Source: an uncultured Treponema sp.
GTDB lineage: Bacteria; Spirochaetota; Spirochaetia; Treponematales; Treponemataceae
Direction of reading: 5' to 3'
Length of the DNA: 13,000 bases
Assembly: GCA_937894335.1 (NCBI GenBank)
Contig: CALCRU010000054.1
Location: 1-13,000, forward strand
Part shown: in pieces, positions 1 through 6,136 of the stretch
Numbering within the stretch: position 1 is the first letter of the stretch
Layout of the letters: the number at the start of each line of letters is the position of its first letter
The notes under the pieces: generated by a model
The model's database searches: none
The model's input: the letters and a program-made list of their open reading frames with translations, nothing else
What the model was told of the DNA's origin: nothing
Made by a program: the position numbers and the translations under genes

Positions 1-20
1 GTAGCCGTATGAGCGGCTGT
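1..20 (-). terminator. Possible terminator hairpin of the outer-membrane protein gene, cut by the window edge
   Basis: A 5-bp inverted repeat (AGCCG at 3-7 pairing with CGGCT at 14-18, 6-base loop) lies about 28 bases downstream of the stop codon of the outer-membrane protein gene on the minus strand. Any U-tract would fall outside the window, so termination is inferred only from the hairpin and its position. Confidence 0.35.
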
Positions 21-46
21 TAGCAAAATGTCCTAACTCTTAAGAA

Positions 47-1429
47 TTAGAGAGCGATTTCGCAGCCAACATTGATTGTACCAATGTTATTTCCTTCGTC
101 AAGAAGGTTGCGTGACTGCCACCATACCTTGAAGGTTGTATTGTTGATGAGACCAGAAACATCAAGTCCTACCTTTACATTGAAGAGACCCTTTGTATCC
201 GCGTTGTCTGTGTCATTCTTTCCTGCGTTGTTGGTATTATTGGCTGTAATAAGAGCTGAACCCTTGCTGTTCAAACCTGCTGTTGCGTAGCGTACACCAG
301 CCTGAGGAGTTACCGTTACGGAGTCTGTAGCTGCGATTGCATACTTAACACCACCTGCAATTCCGAAGCCGAGTTCGGCACCGTCAGTTGTAGGAACTAC
401 GATGTCTGAATAAACAGCTGCGGTAAGGTTTTCTACGATTGAACCTGTGTACAAAGACGGGCTGATTGTAACTGCAATTGCGTCAGAGTCTGTAACATCA
501 ATAAGAGCGCTTACGCCAACACCAGGTGTAACTTTTTTAGCGTTATCATTGTCGAGGTAGTATACGCCAGCATTTGCATCTGCGGTGTCGCCCCAGCCAA
601 GGAAGAGTCCTGCTGCAATAGCATTCTTCGTTACTGTGAAGTCGTCACCTGCAGTTGCCTGCATTGTCCAACCTGCTACAGGTTTAACATAGAAGGTGTC
701 ATCGATTGCCAGCTTGTATCCTGCGCTTGCTGCTGCACCAAGAACCTTTTCGTTGAATGCGAATGAACCGCCAACAGTAGCGAAGAGTCCAGGAAGGAAT
801 TCGTTAGAGTCGAGCAGGTTGAATTCACCAGCAAGACCGTAGTCGTTGGTGTAGTAGTTGTCGCCAGAAGCCTTTGAGCGGAAGTCGAACGCAATGCCTA
901 TGTTCTTGTTGTCGCCGTAGCCAAATACAAGGCCCTGTGACTTGTCTTCGCCAACAGCACTAAGCCATGTACCGTTGTCGTTGTCGCTTGAGCGGACTGC
1001 GTTTGTAAGCTGGAGCTTTCCAACTGTTGTATCCCCAGAAAGGAGTCCTACATAGAAGTTGTAAAAGTGAAGCTTTGCTGTGCCAATGTTAAGGCTGAAT
1101 GAGTTCTCAGTAGTAATATCTCCGCTTCCTCCCCAAGTATTTGCTGCGTAGTGGTTCCAACTGTTGTTGTTTCCAGCATCGACAGAAAGTTCTGCCCAAA
1201 TGCCCTCGCCTTCAGTCTGCTTTGAACCTGCGTCAAACAGACTGATTACGAAGTCCACAGAAGCATAGTTCTTGAAACCTGTTCCCACATCGTCAGAGTC
1301 AAGGTCAACACCCCACTCTGTACCAGCGCGACCTGCAAATGTAGTGATTGCAACGTTTGCTTCTGGATCAGCGAATGCTGCGCCAGCAACCATTGCTGCC
1401 ATTGCTACAATGGCAAGAATCTTTTTCAT
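47..1429 (-). CDS. Outer-membrane beta-barrel protein (treponemal porin-like), 460 aa
   Basis: The product is a secreted envelope protein, probably an outer-membrane beta-barrel or porin. Residues 1-20 form a classical signal peptide (MKK, a hydrophobic Ala/Val/Met core, AFA before Asp21). The mature part is rich in Gly, Ala, Asn, Asp and Thr, with many short alternating hydrophobic stretches separated by Asn/Asp-rich turns, and has no internal membrane helix; the end is barrel-strand-like (VGCEIAL). This pattern is typical of abundant Treponema outer-membrane proteins, but no named family was recognised. The start is firm: AGGAGGA at 1436-1442 lies 6 bases before ATG, downstream of a near-consensus promoter (1478-1506). 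It is a monocistronic unit, with a hairpin after the stop codon. High expression is inferred from the promoter and ribosome-binding site. A porin or surface adhesin role cannot be separated from sequence. Confidence 0.85.
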   Translation of the reverse strand: MKKILAIVAMAAMVAGAAFADPEANVAITTFAGRAGTEWGVDLDSDDVGTGFKNYASVDFVISLFDAGSKQTEGEGIWAELSVDAGNNNSWNHYAANTWGGSGDITTENSFSLNIGTAKLHFYNFYVGLLSGDTTVGKLQLTNAVRSSDNDNGTWLSAVGEDKSQGLVFGYGDNKNIGIAFDFRSKASGDNYYTNDYGLAGEFNLLDSNEFLPGLFATVGGSFAFNEKVLGAAASAGYKLAIDDTFYVKPVAGWTMQATAGDDFTVTKNAIAAGLFLGWGDTADANAGVYYLDNDNAKKVTPGVGVSALIDVTDSDAIAVTISPSLYTGSIVENLTAAVYSDIVVPTTDGAELGFGIAGGVKYAIAATDSVTVTPQAGVRYATAGLNSKGSALITANNTNNAGKNDTDNADTKGLFNVKVGLDVSGLINNTTFKVWWQSRNLLDEGNNIGTINVGCEIAL

Positions 1430-1452
1430 AAAAGTTCCTCCTAATTTTTTTA

Positions 1453-1467
1453 ATGTTCTAAGAACAT
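1453..1467 (-). promoter_or_regulatory. 15-base palindrome in the 5' leader of the outer-membrane protein gene
   Basis: ATGTTCT-A-AGAACAT is a perfect palindrome around a single central base at 1460. It begins about 4 bases after the predicted transcription start (near 1471) and ends 10 bases before the Shine-Dalgarno sequence. It could be a repressor operator or, as RNA, a short 5' hairpin with a 5-6 bp stem that stabilises the message. Both roles are inferences. Confidence 0.45.
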
Positions 1468-1477
1468 CTTTGTTTAA

Positions 1478-1506
1478 AGAATAACATTGTTTTAATCAGT
1501 TGTCAA
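1478..1506 (-). promoter_or_regulatory. Strong sigma-70-type promoter of the outer-membrane protein gene
   Basis: On the minus strand, TTGACA (1501-1506, exact consensus) is followed by a 17-base spacer and TATTCT (1478-1483, 4 of 6 matches to TATAAT). The predicted start near 1471 gives a leader of about 42 bases that contains a palindrome and AGGAGGA. A/T-rich DNA and phased A-tracts lie directly upstream. Confidence 0.8.
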
Positions 1507-1539
1507 ATAAAATTTTAAGAATTTTGCGGATTTATGCCC

Positions 1540-1575
1540 TTTTCCCCTAATTTTTCCCGATTTTTGCGGATTTTT
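1540..1575. other. Phased A/T tracts (probable curved DNA) upstream of the outer-membrane protein promoter
   Basis: T-tracts start at 1540, 1551, 1561 and 1571, a spacing of 10 to 11 bases that matches the helical repeat, so the region should be intrinsically bent. It lies about 70-105 bases upstream of the predicted transcription start and touches the 3' end of the neighbouring Rpn gene. A 12-base direct repeat (TTTTGCGGATTT at 1522-1533 and 1562-1573) brackets most of it. A role as an upstream activating bend is inferred. Confidence 0.5.
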
Positions 1576-2512
1576 AGGCATTTCCTTCAACTTTTTCGCC
1601 ATTAGCAAGGGATTCCACATCTTCCTGCGACAGACCTGTGTACTTAGCTATATCACTAGCGGATAGTTTTCCGCCTCTAAGCATATTCAGGGCTAGTTCA
1701 CGGGTCGCTTGCGCCATGCCTTGCGAAAGTCCTTGTGCCATGCCTGCGTCGTAGCCACGCTTTTGGGCGTTGTGCAGTTCGGTGTTGCGGTCCATTCTTG
1801 CTATGAAGTAGGAATTCTGCCGGAACCAGTTGGCGTCCTCTTCGCTCATTGTCTTTACTATTACATCCGCTGCCATGAGTCCGTCTTCTCCTTCCATTAC
1901 CCGCTCAAGGTATTCCCTGTGACTCTCGCTGTCTTCGTAGGCAAAGAACAGTCCCCACTTTTCCACGGGACTAAGCTCTTCCACAGGCTTTCCCCTCATC
2001 CTTCTTATCTTGACTAAATCAAGAAAGATGACATTCAGCCTTCCTCCCAGAGTTCCCCCGTCCTCGCTCCTCATAGTGTACCACATCAGGGGCGGTTTGT
2101 CACCTTTTTCGTACTCGAAGTTGAGCACCGATATCTGGTACACCTTGGGACCGTTCCAATCAGAGCCTTTCCTTACCGCATTATTAAGCAGTCGAGCCGC
2201 ATGTACCTCGCTCCTAGTTCCATAGTCGTAGTCCCTGTTCCTGCCCTGCATCTCCAGCTCTGCACATTCGCCGTCAGCAAACACCACGCTTACATCAAAG
2301 GACATCTGCATCTGCTCCGAGGTTTCCACAAAAGGTTCGTTGGGTTGCAGAGTAACGCTCCTTATCTCCCTTCCAAGCACAGCACTTATAAAGTCTGTAA
2401 GCGCAAGTTGGGAATCCTTTGTTCCCTGAGTAAAGATTGCCTTGAACATGGGATCGCACCGCGGATTAAGCAGGGCATTTGGGCTTGGCCTGAGTGTAGT
2501 CTTTTTCGTCAT
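1574..2512 (-). CDS. Rpn-family recombination-promoting nuclease / putative transposase, 312 aa
   Basis: This is a PD-(D/E)XK nuclease-fold protein of the Rpn group ('putative transposase'); characterised E. coli Rpn proteins are DNA endonucleases that stimulate RecA-independent recombination. Residues 16-40 hold the family opening (NPRCDPMFKAIF). The catalytic core appears as Asp73 in FDVSVVFADG followed by Glu87-x-Gln89 in AELEMQ, the E-x-Q variant of the motif. A central region (120-240) is followed by a low-complexity Gly/Met/Gln stretch (MAQGLSQGMAQ, about 258-268) and a C-terminal helix-turn-helix-like segment (LSASDIAKYTGLSQEDVESL, 283-302). ATG at 2510-2512 is preceded by AAGGAAA, a usable ribosome-binding site. 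The C-terminal module, including RELALNMLR, recurs in the broken gene at 2846-3366. The gene appears intact; whether it is active is unknown. These families multiply within genomes, so mobility is possible, but no terminal repeats were seen. Confidence 0.8.
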   Translation of the reverse strand: MTKKTTLRPSPNALLNPRCDPMFKAIFTQGTKDSQLALTDFISAVLGREIRSVTLQPNEPFVETSEQMQMSFDVSVVFADGECAELEMQGRNRDYDYGTRSEVHAARLLNNAVRKGSDWNGPKVYQISVLNFEYEKGDKPPLMWYTMRSEDGGTLGGRLNVIFLDLVKIRRMRGKPVEELSPVEKWGLFFAYEDSESHREYLERVMEGEDGLMAADVIVKTMSEEDANWFRQNSYFIARMDRNTELHNAQKRGYDAGMAQGLSQGMAQATRELALNMLRGGKLSASDIAKYTGLSQEDVESLANGEKVEGNA

Positions 2513-2845
2513 TACATTTCCTTGCAGGCAGTTCGCGCAGGCAACATTCTGGCATAACAGACTGTGGCTTGTTATCCGTCGTCATTTTTCCCAGAGATAG
2601 GTCCCCATTTCTTATGCCTACATATATGTAATATGAACGGAATTGCAAAAAGTGCTACAAAACAGACAGGAAGTTTCTTTTGGTTCAATTCACTAATGCT
2701 TCATCAGTATATGTCAAGAGTGCACATAAACAAAAAACACCTTTTACTAAATGGAAACTGTCATGCACTGTCATGCAATAGATGTTTTCTACAGGGTGAT
2801 GTCCTGCTGTGGATGTTCACCGTTTCACTACAGGGCAACGGTTAT
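2513..2845. other. Gene-free stretch between the two Rpn-type genes
   Basis: These 333 bases separate the broken Rpn-type gene from the intact one. Open frames here have no ribosome-binding site and no recognisable protein features. Visible elements are the Shine-Dalgarno sequence of the intact Rpn gene (2517-2523), a 12-base palindrome TACATATATGTA (2619-2630), an exact TTGACA on the minus strand (2714-2719) without a convincing -10 hexamer at 16-18 bases, and a 10-base tandem duplication (2758-2777). No clear intrinsic terminator was found. Confidence 0.6.
2758..2777. repeat. Tandem duplication of a 10-base unit
   Basis: ACTGTCATGC occurs twice in direct tandem (2758-2767 and 2768-2777) in the gene-free stretch. 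It is probably a replication-slippage duplication; no function is apparent. Confidence 0.7.
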
Positions 2846-3366
2846 TTACAAACCTTTAGCAAGGGTTTCTATATCTTGCAAAGAAAGGCCAGTAGTCTGC
2901 GCAATTTTTTCTGCGGAACAGATGTTCATTCTTAGCATGTTGAGGGCAAGTTCCCGTACAGCTTGAGTGCGCCCCTGCTCCAGACCTTTCTGCATGGCCT
3001 CGGCACGGGCCTCTTCCTTCGCCTCCTCAACTATATCCATAAAGAACATGTAGTCCTCCTCACCGATCGGTGTCACCTTGGCGTCCTCTACGCGCTCCTC
3101 CAGTTCTTGAGAAAAGACAGACTCTGCCTTTCCATCGTGGATAAACCGGAGCACAGCCCTTACTTCCTCGTCCTCCGCCCTGTTCCACGCCCTTGCATTA
3201 TAGAACAAATGGTGCGTTTTGTCATTAACCACATACTCGGACATTCCGAGAACATGCTCTCCTTACTGTACCGAGGAAGCCCCATTCCGAACGGATCATC
3301 AGTGCAGATAAACACTTTCCCACATGTTGCCAGAACAAAGATGATTCCGAACTTACGGCTGTCTTT
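2846..3366 (-). pseudogene. Rpn-family nuclease/transposase pseudogene: N-terminus missing and frameshifted
   Basis: The 3' part (2846-3244) reads as 132 residues with the usual Rpn tail: a THHLFYNARAW segment, an acidic helical region, a Gln/Gly-rich linker and a helix-turn-helix-like end (CSAEKIAQTTGLSLQDIETL). Directly upstream, in another frame (3366 down to about 3238), the minus strand reads KVFICTDDPFGMGLPRY and then SKESMFSEC. This matches the conserved 'FVIFICxxDPFGxGLPxYTFEN' block that precedes the same tail in Rpn proteins as I know them. One missing base near 3236-3243 (SECP into EYVV) would restore a continuous frame. The catalytic D...ExQ/K region that should lie further upstream is absent: a TAA stands at 3367-3369 and the ybaK-like promoter follows. 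It is therefore a decayed copy of a family member related to, but not recently duplicated from, the gene at 1574-2512. Confidence 0.75.
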
Positions 3367-3379
3367 TTATTTCATTTTC

Positions 3380-3388
3380 TGATACACT
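3380..3388 (+). promoter_or_regulatory. Extended -10 promoter of the YbaK-helicase operon, predicting a leaderless transcript
   Basis: TGaTACACT (TG at 3380-3381, -10 hexamer at 3383-3388) ends 6 bases before ATG at 3395. The predicted transcription start is then the A of the start codon. A clear -35 is lacking (TGTCTT at 3360-3365 is weak), as is common for extended -10 promoters. No Shine-Dalgarno sequence exists between the hexamer and ATG, and an in-frame TGA at 3380-3382 excludes any start further upstream. Confidence 0.55.
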
Positions 3389-3394
3389 TTCCCC

Positions 3395-3865
3395 ATGTCT
3401 GTGGAAAAAGTAAAAGCATATTTTGCTCAGTTTGGAATGGAACAGAATGTAATTGAACTTGACCAGTCCAGTGCGACAGTTGAACTTGCGGCGAAAGCAC
3501 TTCACACGGAAGGAAAACGCATTGCAAAAACCATGAGCTTTCTTGTTAACGGAAAGGCAATTCTTGTTGTAACCGCAGGCGACATGAAAATCGACAATGC
3601 AAAATTCAGACACCACTTTGGATGTAAGGCAAAAATGCTAAGTGCAGAAGAACTAGTCACTCTTGTAGGACATGCACAGGGAGGAGTCTGTCCTTTTGCA
3701 GTACCAGAAAATGTCGTTACATATTTGGACGAAAGTTTAAAGAGATTTACAACAGTCTTTCCTGCGGCAGGAAGCGCAAACAGTGCAATAGAGCTTACAA
3801 TTCCTCAGCTAGAAAAATACAGCAACTTTTGTGAATGGATTGATGTTTCAAAACCAAAGGAATAG
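3395..3865 (+). CDS. ybaK: YbaK/EbsC-family aminoacyl-tRNA deacylase, 156 aa
   Basis: This is a cytoplasmic trans-editing protein of the YbaK/ProX fold. Family members hydrolyse misacylated tRNA, classically Cys-tRNA(Pro), so that the wrong amino acid is not incorporated. The full-length single domain (usual size about 150-170 aa) shows the hallmark sites: Lys45 in RIAKTMSFLV, the position of the essential family lysine; GGVCPFAVP at 96-104, equivalent to the GGxSPFG loop; and AAGSANSAIELT at 124-135. Substrate choice (Cys, Ala or another amino acid) cannot be read from the sequence. ATG at 3395 is the first possible start after an in-frame TGA (3380-3382) and lacks a Shine-Dalgarno sequence; the -10 hexamer 6 bases upstream suggests leaderless translation. 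The helicase gene begins 8 bases after the stop codon, implying co-transcription. Confidence 0.88.
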   Translation: MSVEKVKAYFAQFGMEQNVIELDQSSATVELAAKALHTEGKRIAKTMSFLVNGKAILVVTAGDMKIDNAKFRHHFGCKAKMLSAEELVTLVGHAQGGVCPFAVPENVVTYLDESLKRFTTVFPAAGSANSAIELTIPQLEKYSNFCEWIDVSKPKE

Positions 3866-3873
3866 TCTGAACA

Positions 3874-6102
3874 ATGGGCAACACTTGCAGCACGAAAACA
3901 CCAGAAAGTGACTACCTCTTGCGTCTAAACGAACAGCAGCTCGAAGCAGTAAAGACAACAGAAGGTCATGTGCGCGTTCTTGCAGGAGCTGGAACAGGAA
4001 AGACACGGGCCCTTACCAGTCGCTACTGCTATCTTGTGCGAGATGTAGGAATAAGTCCCCAAAACATTCTTTGCGTAACATTTACAAACCGAGCCGCAAA
4101 CGAAATGAAGGCCAGAGTTAGGTCAATGTTGGGAGACATGGACTTGGGACTCATCTGCACCTTTCACGCATTCTGTACGCAACTTCTTCACGAAGACATT
4201 AATGTGCTCAACTTTCCAAAAAACTTCATCATTCTAGACAAGGAAGACTGGCGCGAAATAATGCTCAGAATTTTTTCTGACATGCATCTTACGCTAAAAG
4301 AAACCACAGTACAAAGAAAAATTGACGAAGTGCTGGAAGGCAAAAAACTTCAGGCAGACACATACATCAACTACTTTTACAAGATGAACAACGAGGAGCT
4401 AAAAGAAAAATTCTTAAATCCAGAAAAACCACTTGAACAGAATCAAGAAATTTTCTTACGCTTTATTTACGAGCAAAAAAAATGCTTTGGAGTAGACTTT
4501 AACGACTTAATAAATTTTACCACATACATTCTTGAAAACTTTTCAGAAGTAAGAGAAAAATGGCAAGAAAGAATGCAGTATGTCATGGTGGATGAGTTTC
4601 AGGATGTAAGCGCCAAGCAGTATCGCATTGCAGAAATTCTTTCGGCGAAACACAAGAACCTTTTTATCGTAGGCGACTCTGACCAGACAATCTACTCATG
4701 GAGGGGAAGTCATGTAAAGTTGATTCTTGACTTTGACAAAAAATTTCCCGATGCAAAGACACTTGTACTTTCGCAAAACTACCGCTCAACTCCGCAAATT
4801 CTTAAGGTCGCAAATTCACTGATTGAAAAAAACACAGTGCGGTATCCAAAGGAACTTAATCCCACAGTAGCCGACGGAAAAAAGCCCCTGTACTTTCACG
4901 CACCAAACGACACAGATGAATCAGAATGGATTTGTTCCCAAATAAAAAAACTTACGGGCGGCTCAAAAACCCATTACCGAGACATTGCAATTCTCTACAG
5001 GGCACATTACCTAAGTCGCTCACTTGAAGAAACATTCATAAGAAACGACCTTCCTTATCGTATTCTTGCAGGAACAGAATTTTACGGCAGGAGGGAAATA
5101 AAAGACATTGTATGCTATATGCGCATGCTTACCTCTCAGGATGATGTTGCATTTTACCGAACAATAAACACACCGTCACGAAAAATAGGAAAGCAGAAAA
5201 TTGCCATAATAAAAAACTATGCGGAAGAGCACAACTGTTCCGCATACAGGGCACTTAAAGAACTGGTTCAGGCAGACAGTCAGATTTTTAAAACTACACA
5301 GGCCGCATCATATATAGAAGCAATTGAATCAGTAAAGGACATGCTGCCCCAGCCACAAAGCAAAACTCCAAGGCTGCACAAGCAGGCAAGCCTAGGCGAC
5401 ATTCTACAGGCACTCCTTGACAAAAGCGGTTACGAAAAATTTCTCCGTCTTGAAGCAGATCAAGACCGGCTAGACAATGTGGCAGAATTCAAACGAAGCG
5501 TCAACGAAGCTGGCTTGGACGATGATGCAACGCTGGAAGATTTTTTAAACCATGTTGCCCCGTTCACAGACCTAGACCGAGATGACCAGAAGGACTCAGT
5601 AAAAATGCTTACAATTCACGCCGCAAAGGGAATGGAGTTTCCCTATGTGTTCCTGTGCGGATTAAACGAAGGCATCTTTCCTAGCAGAAAAGTAAACACT
5701 CCCGAAGACATGGAAGAAGAACGGCGCATTGCATATGTTGCAGTAACCCGTGCAAAACGCCGTCTCTTTTTAAGCGATGCCGAAGGAAAGGCCAACGATG
5801 GAATCTTCAAGTACCCCAGCCGATTTATCTTTGACGCAGGACTAAAAAACTTGCAGATAGAAAAAGCCCTTGACCAAAATCTTGTAGAGCAGGCACAAAA
5901 AGTCATAGCCTACGACGAAAAAGCCCTTAACGCCATGCGAACCCTTTTTTCTGTAGGAGACCGCATAAGCCACCCCGTGTTTGGCAAAGGAACAATCCGC
6001 CTCGTAAACCACACCGCCAGCTGCTACACAATTCAGTTCGACACCATGCAGACAGAACGAAGCATTCAGTTTTCCGCAAACCTTACCTTGCTCGACGACT
6101 AA
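3874..6102 (+). CDS. pcrA: PcrA/UvrD-type superfamily 1 DNA helicase, 742 aa
   Basis: This is an ATP-dependent 3'-5' DNA helicase/translocase acting in nucleotide-excision and mismatch repair, replication-fork processing and clearing of RecA or RNA polymerase from DNA. All SF1A motifs are present in order: Q motif LNEQQLEAV (18-26), Walker A GAGTGKT (38-44), Ia VTFTNRAANEMK, DEFQD (240-244, Walker B), III VGDSDQTIYSWRGS, IV QNYRS (301-305), V TIHAAKGMEF (580-589) and VI AYVAVTRAK (620-628). Residues 694-742 (VGDRISHPVFGKGTI and following) match the Tudor-like C-terminal domain of PcrA that contacts RNA polymerase, which favours PcrA/UvrD over Rep. Length is typical for the family. AAAGGAA at 3856-3862 lies 11 bases before ATG, a long but usable spacing that overlaps the end of the upstream YbaK gene. 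The product is complete, with no missing catalytic residue seen. Confidence 0.95.
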   Translation: MGNTCSTKTPESDYLLRLNEQQLEAVKTTEGHVRVLAGAGTGKTRALTSRYCYLVRDVGISPQNILCVTFTNRAANEMKARVRSMLGDMDLGLICTFHAFCTQLLHEDINVLNFPKNFIILDKEDWREIMLRIFSDMHLTLKETTVQRKIDEVLEGKKLQADTYINYFYKMNNEELKEKFLNPEKPLEQNQEIFLRFIYEQKKCFGVDFNDLINFTTYILENFSEVREKWQERMQYVMVDEFQDVSAKQYRIAEILSAKHKNLFIVGDSDQTIYSWRGSHVKLILDFDKKFPDAKTLVLSQNYRSTPQILKVANSLIEKNTVRYPKELNPTVADGKKPLYFHAPNDTDESEWICSQIKKLTGGSKTHYRDIAILYRAHYLSRSLEETFIRNDLPYRILAGTEFYGRREIKDIVCYMRMLTSQDDVAFYRTINTPSRKIGKQKIAIIKNYAEEHNCSAYRALKELVQADSQIFKTTQAASYIEAIESVKDMLPQPQSKTPRLHKQASLGDILQALLDKSGYEKFLRLEADQDRLDNVAEFKRSVNEAGLDDDATLEDFLNHVAPFTDLDRDDQKDSVKMLTIHAAKGMEFPYVFLCGLNEGIFPSRKVNTPEDMEEERRIAYVAVTRAKRRLFLSDAEGKANDGIFKYPSRFIFDAGLKNLQIEKALDQNLVEQAQKVIAYDEKALNAMRTLFSVGDRISHPVFGKGTIRLVNHTASCYTIQFDTMQTERSIQFSANLTLLDD

Positions 6103-6111
6103 AGTACTTTT

Positions 6112-6136
6112 TCTGATTATCGACTACATAATCAGA
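6112..6136 (+). terminator. Hairpin between the convergent helicase and AAA-ATPase genes
   Basis: A perfect 9-bp inverted repeat, TCTGATTAT (6112-6120) and ATAATCAGA (6128-6136), has a 7-base loop and starts 10 bases after the helicase stop. On the plus strand it is followed by only TTT then CC, so it is a weak intrinsic terminator. The loop holds the stop codon (TAG, 6124-6126) of the convergent gene, and the right arm lies in that gene's last codons. Confidence 0.5.

Noticed and set aside
2619..2630. TACATATATGTA palindrome as an operator
   Set aside because: It is short and A/T-rich, with no associated promoter; likely chance.
2466..2648. 60-codon minus-strand ORF over the start of the intact Rpn gene
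   Set aside because: It has no ribosome-binding site, overlaps the Rpn start in another frame and shows no protein features.
2714..2719. Exact TTGACA on the minus strand as a promoter of the Rpn gene
   Set aside because: No acceptable -10 hexamer is found 16-18 bases away (best AGTGAA or GTGAAT).
2564..2935. Plus-strand ORFs of 123 and 71 codons in the gap between the Rpn-type genes
   Set aside because: They run antisense into the Rpn pseudogene, lack ribosome-binding sites and have Cys/Phe/His-rich non-coding composition.
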